From: Paenibacillus terricola
Lineage (GTDB): Bacteria > Bacillota > Bacilli > Paenibacillales > Paenibacillaceae
Reading direction: 5' to 3'
DNA length: 64,000 bases
Assembly (NCBI RefSeq): GCF_014779765.1
Contig: NZ_JACXZA010000005.1
Coordinates: 495,013-559,012, forward strand
Within the stretch, counting starts at the first letter, position 1, and each line of letters starts with the position of its first letter. Made by a program: the position numbers and the translations under genes. Below, piece after piece: positions 58,919 to 64,000 of the stretch. The notes beneath the pieces were generated by a model. It worked only from the letters and a program-made list of their open reading frames with translations, was not told the origin of the DNA and did no database searches.

Positions 58919-58970
58919 AAGGGCCGCTCCTATACCCACCGTGATGGCAGACATAGGAACGGCCCCTCAT
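58919..58970 (-). terminator. Terminator of the thioredoxin-like gene
   Basis: Minus strand: GGGCCGTTCCTAT and ATAGGAGCGGCCC arms with one mismatch, about 25 bases of loop, then TTTG. Confidence 0.65.
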
Positions 58971-58994
58971 TAAATTACAAGGCTGGTGCTCTTG

Positions 58995-59303
58995 TTATTG
59001 CAGCATACGGTACAAATGATCCACCGATCCCATCGCATATTCCATGCGGATCGGCTCACCATCCTCCAGCAGCACGAGGCACGGTACGCTCGCCACACGC
59101 CAACGCTCGCGCAGGATCGGCGCGTAGTTAATATTGATTCGATGAATGCCGATCGGGACGCCCGTCGCCTCGACAATTTCCAGCATTCGCTCCGCCACCT
59201 TGCACGTTCCGCACATCGCCGTGTAGAACAGCACCGCCTCGCGGCCTTCTTTCTTCTCTACCTGTCCAAGTAATTCCTTCTCCGTCCACTCGGCAATCGC
59301 CAT
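58995..59303 (-). CDS. Thioredoxin-like protein with CGTC active site
   Basis: A 102-residue thioredoxin-fold protein, cytoplasmic, with no signal peptide. The redox motif is FYTAMCGTCKVAERML, and the conserved cis-proline lies in RVASVPCLVLLEDGEP. CGTC instead of CGPC suggests a more oxidising or specialised partner. The ATG at 59303 starts the conserved domain (MAIAEWTEKELL), with a weak GAGAG ribosome site; a GTG 26 codons upstream (59381) has no better site, and its extension is not obviously conserved. It is a single gene. It could serve as a bacilliredoxin-like reductant or in stress repair. Confidence 0.85.
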   Translation of the reverse strand: MAIAEWTEKELLGQVEKKEGREAVLFYTAMCGTCKVAERMLEIVEATGVPIGIHRININYAPILRERWRVASVPCLVLLEDGEPIRMEYAMGSVDHLYRMLQ

Positions 59304-59491
59304 ATTGTCCACTCTCTCTTCCACGTCTGCTGGTCCCTTCAATGTAGCGATTTCCTCAACAAGATTCAATAGCTCAAACACTGATTAATTCCAGACAGTG
59401 AGACCATAGCTATAATCAACAAAGATTTATTGTAAAACGATATACCCTATGTTAAGTTCTTAAAGGAACATAACGAAACGAGGTGCATGAC

Positions 59492-59968
59492 ATGGAACGT
59501 GGAACGACCCTTTTTCTCAAATTGACGCTCATTGTAATTGCCCTCCCGGCGCTTGCATTATGCGTATATGGACTGCCCGTTATCGCAACGGACTCAAGCG
59601 ACAATTACCCTGCTTATTGGGCGTATCTCCTAATCGCACTTAGGTACGCAACGGCCATCCCGTATTTCATTGCATTGTATCAATCCTACAAGCTTCTGAG
59701 CTACATTGACAAGAACGTCGCTTTCTCCGAGCTGTCCGTGAAAGCTTTGAACAACATCAAATACTGCGCATTCACATTCAGCTTCTTGTATATAATCGCT
59801 TTGCCGCTCTTCTATTATATAGCTGAGAACGACGATGCCCCGGGCGTAATTATAATCGGATTGGCCTTTGCCTTCGCCGCATTCGTCGTTGCCGTGTTCG
59901 CCGCCGTTCTTCAGAGGCTGTTAAAGAACGCCATCGATATTAAATCTGAGAACGATTTGACAGTCTGA
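59492..59968 (+). CDS. DUF2975-family membrane protein
   Basis: A 158-residue protein with four predicted helices in the DUF2975 pattern: LFLKLTLIVIALPALALCVYG, LRYATAIPYFIALYQSYKLLSYIDKN, FSFLYIIALPLFYYI and GLAFAFAAFVVAVFAAVLQRLL, ending in a short charged tail. The family is nearly always followed by a small Cro/CI-type regulator, as here. The ATG at 59492 follows GAGGTG by six bases. A TATAAT at 59411-59416 may be its -10 element. Function is unknown; antitoxin-like or stress-linked roles have not been shown. Confidence 0.85.
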   Translation: MERGTTLFLKLTLIVIALPALALCVYGLPVIATDSSDNYPAYWAYLLIALRYATAIPYFIALYQSYKLLSYIDKNVAFSELSVKALNNIKYCAFTFSFLYIIALPLFYYIAENDDAPGVIIIGLAFAFAAFVVAVFAAVLQRLLKNAIDIKSENDLTV

Positions 59969-59979
59969 GGTGACCGAAC

Positions 59980-60195
59980 TTGACCATTATTATTAATATC
60001 GACGTCATGCTGGCGAAACGGAAAATGAGCGTAACGGAGCTGTCCGAGCGAGTTGGCATCACGATGGCTAACCTTTCAATCCTAAAGAATGGCAAAGCAA
60101 AGGCGATCCGGATCTCGACGTTAGAGGCGATCTGCAAAGCATTGGACTGCCAGCCCGGGGATGTACTCGAATATCGAACGGATGAGGAATCTTAA
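59980..60195 (+). CDS. YozG-like Cro/CI helix-turn-helix regulator
   Basis: A 71-residue single-domain regulator. The helix-turn-helix reads KMSVTELSERVGITMANLSILKNGKAKAIRISTLEAICKAL, then DCQPGDVLEY, as in YozG/YvaO-like proteins that accompany DUF2975 genes. The start is TTG (59980) six bases after GAGGTGA. It lies 11 bases after the DUF2975 gene and two bases before the next gene, so three genes are probably co-transcribed. It may repress its own operon. Confidence 0.9.
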   Translation: MTIIINIDVMLAKRKMSVTELSERVGITMANLSILKNGKAKAIRISTLEAICKALDCQPGDVLEYRTDEES

Positions 60196-60196
60196 A

Positions 60197-60703
60197 ATGG
60201 ACTTCAATCCCGCTGCTTGGCAGGAAATGAGGTCCATTTGCAGTATAAGTAGAAATTACGAAATCGCGCAGTTGCTCATTCGAATCCGAGGAGGTACTCC
60301 CCCACTCATGCTTCCGATTCCTGCAGCAAGAAGCAATAGCTGGTATAAGTTTATCATTCCAGCAACATCTATCCTTGCAATCATCCTCATCCTATTCACC
60401 CGCTTCGTGTTGTTCGATCAGCCGTTCACGCTCGTCATTGCGCTGCGCTTCACATTGCTCGCCATCGTACCGTGCATCATCGCCGGAGCAGCAGGTTGGT
60501 TGGGCGCTCGAATCATGTGGCTGATTATGACGCTAAGCGTTCTAATCGGTCTTATCTGGATGGCTTACTTATCAACGGGCCATACAGGCTGGGAAGATCT
60601 CTCGAGTCTGCTGGTCTTCTTCTTGTCCATCCTGCTTGGCGTGATCATCGGCTTGATCGCCGAGCTCGCTGCTTTCTTGTATAGGAGACTCGCAAGACGG
60701 TAA
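60197..60703 (+). CDS. Hypothetical membrane protein of the DUF2975/HTH operon
   Basis: A 168-residue protein with no recognised family. The first ~45 residues are soluble and include an RNYEIAQLLIRIRGGTPPL segment. Four hydrophobic helices follow (YKFIIPATSILAIILILF; LVIALRFTLLAIVPCIIAGA; ARIMWLIMTLSVLIGLIWMAY; LLVFFLSILLGVIIGLIAELA), and the tail is RRLARR. The ATG at 60197 starts one base after the HTH stop and follows a GAGGA-type ribosome site. The tight spacing ties it to the DUF2975/HTH pair; pairs of this kind are common, but a third membrane gene is less so. Confidence 0.75.
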   Translation: MDFNPAAWQEMRSICSISRNYEIAQLLIRIRGGTPPLMLPIPAARSNSWYKFIIPATSILAIILILFTRFVLFDQPFTLVIALRFTLLAIVPCIIAGAAGWLGARIMWLIMTLSVLIGLIWMAYLSTGHTGWEDLSSLLVFFLSILLGVIIGLIAELAAFLYRRLARR

Positions 60704-60790
60704 TCCGTCCTATCCTCTATTCTTTCATCCATTCATAGAGACGAATGGACCTCACCTCTGCAGCTAAGCCGAGAATGAGGTCCATTTGTT

Positions 60791-61648
60791 TTAAGCAACC
60801 GTATCACTGATGATTTTCACTAGACCACTCACCCAAGCCCTGTCTACTTGGTCGTTAATAGAACGAATCGGGATATCGCTAAACAAATACCACTGATCCT
60901 CAGTCGCATCATGAAGAAGCACAGCCGGATACCCATCTAATACATCTGAAGGAAAGGCATTTACTAATGTATAAATATCATACCGCTGCAAGCTTTTCTC
61001 TTTACCGTCCAGGAAGTCATATTGCCCGACCTTGGCATAGGACCCCGGCACATCTATGTTAGCCCTCCACGAGTAACTGGCAGGAGCGTCGACCTTCTCT
61101 CCTTTGTTGTTCTCAAATAGATTATAGATCGTTTTGTTCGTCGTATTGCCGCTAATCTGCTGGACGACTCCGCCCATCGTCATGTGGTATTCCTGCTGCA
61201 ATGCTTTCACCTGTACACCATCAATAACTAATGGCGCGGTGCTGACAGTCACCGTGGAGTTGCTGTAGCTTACTTCACAGTCGAAAGTCTCAGCAATAAA
61301 GCGAAGAGGGACGACAACACGACTGTTCTTCACATAAGGAGCGGCATCCAATGTTACCGTCTTGCCGTTTACCACTGCGGTCTTGGTGTTCAGCTTCAAT
61401 ATTACCTTCAATCCGTCCTTCGTAATCGTCGCTTCCGAGTTCGACCAGTTAACCTTTGCACCCAGATTCTCGCTGATGACACGTAACGGGACCATCGTTC
61501 GGTTGTTCTTCACTTCCGGTCGTACATCCGACCCAATAGCGACACCGTCAATTTTAATAACAGGATTGTCCGCAGCGTATGCAGGCATTGATGCAAAAGC
61601 CAACATCAAGCCAAGAGCGATACCAGGGATCATCTTCTTCATTTTCAT
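60791..61648 (-). CDS. Secreted copper-amine-oxidase-N domain protein
   Basis: A 285-residue exported protein. The signal peptide ends at PAYAADN, followed by two half-repeats of the copper amine oxidase N-terminal domain, a wall- or stalk-type module common in Paenibacillus: MVPLRVISENLGAKVNWSNSEATI and VVPLRFIAETFDCEVSYSNSTVTV. The C-terminal ~150 residues (VQVKALQQEYHMTMGGVVQQ; SYAKVGQYDFLDGKEKSLQRYDIY) match nothing recognised. Despite the domain name there is no amine oxidase catalytic part. The ATG at 61648 follows AAGGA. It is a single gene; the role is probably in the envelope. Confidence 0.85.
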   Translation of the reverse strand: MKMKKMIPGIALGLMLAFASMPAYAADNPVIKIDGVAIGSDVRPEVKNNRTMVPLRVISENLGAKVNWSNSEATITKDGLKVILKLNTKTAVVNGKTVTLDAAPYVKNSRVVVPLRFIAETFDCEVSYSNSTVTVSTAPLVIDGVQVKALQQEYHMTMGGVVQQISGNTTNKTIYNLFENNKGEKVDAPASYSWRANIDVPGSYAKVGQYDFLDGKEKSLQRYDIYTLVNAFPSDVLDGYPAVLLHDATEDQWYLFSDIPIRSINDQVDRAWVSGLVKIISDTVA

Positions 61649-61802
61649 TGTTATCAATCCTTCTTTGTCGAGAAATGGGCCGAGTGATGCATGCCATTGC
61701 ATGGATTCATCCCCACGAATGTTATTCCAGCCAATCTATAGACGATGGGTATGCAGCGAATGTTCATGAAAAAGTTCTCATGGATCTCAGAATCAACTAT
61801 GA

Positions 61803-61838
61803 AAAAGGATAGAGCAGCTAGAATAGCCGCTCCATCCC
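61803..61838 (-). terminator. Terminator of the RNase H1-like gene
   Basis: Minus strand: GGATGGAGCGGCT and AGCTGCTCTATCC arms with two mismatches and a TATTCT loop, followed by TTTTTC. Confidence 0.8.
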
Positions 61839-61852
61839 GATATCGTAAAACC

Positions 61853-62548
61853 TTATTTGCGTCCATAGTCCGCTTTAATTTCGCCCCACAGCTTCGTCTG
61901 CCATTTGAGCACCTTGTTGTCGTACCGGTTCGTCCGCAGCCAGGCCTCTGCTTCATCAACAAGTCGCCAAATCTCTGCAGTCGAGGCGTTGCGCACCAGC
62001 GTTGTCGCGACTTTCTTCTCACGCAGCCATTTCATCGCATTCATGGAATCGCTGTAGATGGTACTTGTGCTTCCCCGTTCCTGCGTATACCTAAGCGCAT
62101 GCACAATCGCTAGAAACTCGCCAAGGTTATTCGTCCCCATCGGAATTGGACCAACCGAGAACAACACCTCGCCCGTACGGGTATCAACACCTTTGTATTC
62201 AACCGGACCCGGATTCCCTCTCGTGCCAACGTCGACGGAGATGCTGTCATAATCAATTTCTCCTACCTCTTGTGTTGCAGCCGAGCTTGTCCGCCCTGCC
62301 GAACGGAAGCGATTCGATGCCGAGGCTCCTGCACCTGCACCCGATCCAGCCGCCTTGCTGCCGCCAGACGATTTGCCCCAATGCTTCTCCCAACCGTCGC
62401 GGAACGCACTATCTGCCGCCGCTTTCGACTCAAACGATTTGAACTTTGCCCCTTCGAATCCATTCGTCTGCTTCTGGCATTCTGCCCAAACCGAATAGAC
62501 TCCTGGCTTACGGCCAACCCATACCACATAATGCTTACTGCCCGCCAT
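61853..62548 (-). CDS. Ribonuclease H1-like protein with viroplasmin N-domain
   Basis: A 231-residue protein. An N-terminal viroplasmin/caulimovirus-type hybrid-binding domain (KHYVVWVGRKPGVYSVWAECQKQTNGFEGAKFKSF) is joined by a glycine/serine/alanine linker to an RNase H fold. The acidic catalytic residues are visible in SVDVGTRGNPG, NLGEFLAIVHAL, IYSDSMNAMKW and LVDEAEAW. It should cut RNA in RNA:DNA hybrids. Unlike the usual Bacillus RNase HII/HIII, this type I layout resembles eukaryotic RNase H1, known in several Bacillales. The ATG at 62548 is chosen because GGAGGG precedes it by about ten bases; an ATG three codons upstream abuts the ribosome site. Confidence 0.9.
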   Translation of the reverse strand: MAGSKHYVVWVGRKPGVYSVWAECQKQTNGFEGAKFKSFESKAAADSAFRDGWEKHWGKSSGGSKAAGSGAGAGASASNRFRSAGRTSSAATQEVGEIDYDSISVDVGTRGNPGPVEYKGVDTRTGEVLFSVGPIPMGTNNLGEFLAIVHALRYTQERGSTSTIYSDSMNAMKWLREKKVATTLVRNASTAEIWRLVDEAEAWLRTNRYDNKVLKWQTKLWGEIKADYGRK

Positions 62549-62700
62549 TAGCTGCATCCCTCCAATGCTACTAGATTACCGCATTAGGCGACCGTTCGCC
62601 AACTGGCTTCCGAACGACATTGCACATCCGCCATAGCATACACGCCAGGCAGATGTGGTATACTCAATCGCATAGATGTCCCGCTAGGAGGCAAGCTTTC

Positions 62701-62811
62701 ATGAATTTCGTTGTCTATATGGCGATCATTCAAGTCATTCTGTTCGTCGCCGTCGGCACGTTCGTCTTCCGAATGATTCAGCGCGCCAGGAAGAGAGAGA
62801 AAGATAACTAA
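62701..62811 (+). CDS. 36-residue single-pass membrane peptide
   Basis: A short frame with a strong TAGGAGG ribosome site ten bases before the ATG and a long hairpin terminator directly after it. The product has one membrane helix (VVYMAIIQVILFVAVGTFVF) and a basic, charged C-terminal tail (RMIQRARKREKDN), so it would sit with the tail inside. Many such small membrane proteins regulate a larger partner; none can be named here. It is a stand-alone gene. The ribosome site and terminator make it more credible than its size suggests. Confidence 0.7.
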   Translation: MNFVVYMAIIQVILFVAVGTFVFRMIQRARKREKDN

Positions 62812-62828
62812 AACACGCAGCAAACAAC

Positions 62829-62886
62829 AAAACCGTCCAATCTAATTACCCCAGGTGCAAACACGGGATAGACTGGACGGTTTTTT
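62829..62886 (+). terminator. Terminator of the membrane peptide gene
   Basis: AAAACCGTCCA and TGGACGGTTTT arms, with an extra TCTA/TAGA pairing and a longer loop, followed by TT. The A-rich left arm means it could also work leftward for the NlpC/P60 gene. Confidence 0.75.
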
Positions 62887-62935
62887 CATCTTTCGTGGTT
62901 TCAATCCCACTAACTCAACCTTGCCTGCAATTCGG

Positions 62936-63901
62936 CTATCTCCCCATCCGTTTGCCGAACAGGAATCGCCCCTTCCAATACCCGTTCAGATCGGTTATAA
63001 CAACGCCCGGATCCCCATAGGTTTGAATAAATTTGCCCATTCCCAAATACATGCCGACATGTCCGACAACCTTGTTGCTGTCATATCGGCCAGGCGTATA
63101 GAAGAACATCAAATCCGCTGGCTGCAGATCGCCAAGCTCCACCCTCGTTCCCATTGCCGATTGCGCGCGTGACGAGCGCGGCAGATCGACGCCGAATCGA
63201 CTGTACACATATTTCGTAAATGATGAACAGTCAAACCGATGCGACTTGTTATAAAAATCAGCATCGAACTCATATGGCGTTCCTAAGAATGTCTTCGCAT
63301 ATCGAACCACATCCTGCGGATCAATGTCCACCTGCACAAACGGCTTGAAGCCTCCTCCCGGCCCGCTTGCAAGTTCCGACTCTCGAATCAGCATTTGTTT
63401 GGTATGATAGCTGTCGTCCAGCATCCGAATATGCAGATCGGACGTCTGGTTGTCCCATTTCACTTCAGTCTGCAGCAGCGAGGCCAGCGCACGCGGCGTC
63501 AAATACAGTTCACCATTGATCTTCCTGGGCGCATCAGGCAATGTGATCTTCGTATCGCCGGACATCGCCTCCTTGCTGCTCGCACGAACCGAATATGCCG
63601 CATCGGAATCCCCCACCGCGACGCGGTCCTTCGTTTCATGCAGACGCAGTCCCATAGGTGCAACTGCTTCATCCAGCGGGATCCAGACGCGGCCGTTCAG
63701 CTTTTCCTCCAGAATCGGTATGCGGCGCGAGGGAATGGCCGAGTCTGCCGCCATAATACGTGCCGAGCGCTTCGCTAATGCAACTGGCGATGTACGTGAA
63801 CGTTCTGCATCCGCTGCGCCGCAGCCACTGACGAACAGCAGCGCGCCGCAGGCTGCTGCAAGGAGAACATAAGATTGTGCTGAGAACGGAATTGTCGGCA
63901 T
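62936..63901 (-). CDS. NlpC/P60 peptidase lipoprotein with stalk domain
   Basis: A 321-residue lipoprotein. The signal peptide ends in the lipobox FVSGC. A copper-amine-oxidase-N-like module follows (VWIPLDEAVAPMGLRLHETKDRVAV and LYLTPRALASLLQTEVKW), and residues ~200-321 form an NlpC/P60 cysteine peptidase: catalytic cysteine in HRFDCSSFTKYVYSRFG, histidine in VVGHVGMYLG, and a polar third residue near the QTYGDPG segment. It should cut peptidoglycan stem peptides (D-gamma-glutamyl bonds). AAGGGG precedes the ATG, but the ribosome site lies in the 3' arm of a stable hairpin (63909-63936). It is a likely wall-remodelling enzyme. Confidence 0.9.
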   Translation of the reverse strand: MPTIPFSAQSYVLLAAACGALLFVSGCGAADAERSRTSPVALAKRSARIMAADSAIPSRRIPILEEKLNGRVWIPLDEAVAPMGLRLHETKDRVAVGDSDAAYSVRASSKEAMSGDTKITLPDAPRKINGELYLTPRALASLLQTEVKWDNQTSDLHIRMLDDSYHTKQMLIRESELASGPGGGFKPFVQVDIDPQDVVRYAKTFLGTPYEFDADFYNKSHRFDCSSFTKYVYSRFGVDLPRSSRAQSAMGTRVELGDLQPADLMFFYTPGRYDSNKVVGHVGMYLGMGKFIQTYGDPGVVITDLNGYWKGRFLFGKRMGR

Positions 63902-63908
63902 AAAGAAA

Positions 63909-63936
63909 GACCCCTTTCTACAATAGAAATAGGGTC
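63909..63936 (-). terminator. Terminator-like hairpin overlapping an NlpC/P60 ribosome site
   Basis: Minus strand: GACCCTATTTCTA-TTG-TAGAAAGGGGTC with one bulge, then TTTCTTT. It could end the upstream gene at the window edge. Its right arm includes the AAGGGG ribosome site of the NlpC/P60 gene. Confidence 0.55.
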
Positions 63937-63952
63937 CTCCATCTTTCCAAAA

Positions 63953-64000
63953 TTATTCAGCAATAAAGTGAACGCGCATCTGAATGTCCTGGTCATAATC
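63953..64000 (-). CDS. C-terminal end of a gene cut by the window edge
   Basis: Sixteen codons including a TAA stop, reading DYDQDIQMRVHFIAE. The frame is open to the edge, and a terminator-like hairpin follows 17 bases later, which supports a real gene end. Too short for any functional call. Confidence 0.35.
   Translation of the reverse strand, partial: DYDQDIQMRVHFIAE

Overview
The window looks like a chromosomal segment of a Paenibacillus-type bacterium (Bacillota, Paenibacillaceae). The grounds are strong AGGAGG-type ribosome binding sites, GTG and TTG starts, moderate G+C, YesM/YesN two-component systems beside Lpl-type sugar ABC transporters, a split GcvPA/GcvPB glycine decarboxylase, an X2/CBM3-tailed GH74 xyloglucanase and an S-layer-anchored (SLH) surface protein. 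No rRNA, tRNA, CRISPR array, intact insertion sequence or prophage was seen. About 45 genes are supported.

Layout. 0-7 kb: a MHYT-GGDEF-EAL c-di-GMP enzyme, then gcvH diverging from gcvT-gcvPA-gcvPB. 7-10 kb: an LtaS-like lipoteichoic acid synthase followed by a PAP2 membrane protein. 9.8-10.7 kb: a gene-free island with a large nested stem-loop element, a terminator and three copies of an AACCGTTA-containing repeat. 10.7-15.2 kb: a DUF985-type cupin, then a second GGDEF-EAL protein overlapping a solute-binding lipoprotein that has no transporter. 15.5-20.2 kb: assimilatory nitrate reductase nasB-nasC under two GlnR/TnrA-type boxes. 20.4-28.7 kb: an unknown anchored protein, a prohibitin-like protein, a GH43 arabinanase-like lipoprotein and the GH74-X2(4)-CBM3 xyloglucanase with a CcpA cre site. 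28.7-33.5 kb: a MerR/flavin-reductase module flanked by 56-bp direct repeats, a TetR-MetAP pair with a 28-bp operator, and a divergent EamA/LysR pair.

33.6-49.2 kb holds two sugar-sensing loci. The first is YesM-like kinase, YesN-like regulator, solute-binding protein and two permeases. The second is membrane-anchored sugar-binding protein, LytS/YesM kinase, YesN regulator and an MFS sugar porter, arranged like a XylFII-LytS-YesN three-component system. Between them lie a 48-aa ORF, a HAD phosphatase and an RDD protein. 49.2-52.2 kb: an NAD salvage cluster (NrtR-like Nudix regulator, NadV-like and NadM-like enzymes) with a shared palindromic operator. 52.6-58.8 kb: a 1390-aa SLH surface protein and an FNT channel-lactate dehydrogenase operon with an Fnr-like box at -41.5. 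58.9-64 kb: a thioredoxin-like protein, a DUF2975/HTH/membrane-protein module, a copper-amine-oxidase-N domain protein, an RNase H1-like protein, a 36-aa membrane peptide, an NlpC/P60 lipoprotein and the edge of one more gene.

Overall this is a soil or plant-debris polysaccharide degrader: secreted glycosidases and regulated sugar uptake, nitrogen-responsive nitrate assimilation, oxygen-responsive fermentation and two c-di-GMP enzymes. The most novel-looking items are the nested RNA/palindromic element near 9.9 kb, the repeat-flanked MerR cassette with twin 19-bp-spacer promoters, the dual GlnR boxes at nasB, and the solute-binding lipoprotein translationally coupled to a GGDEF-EAL protein.
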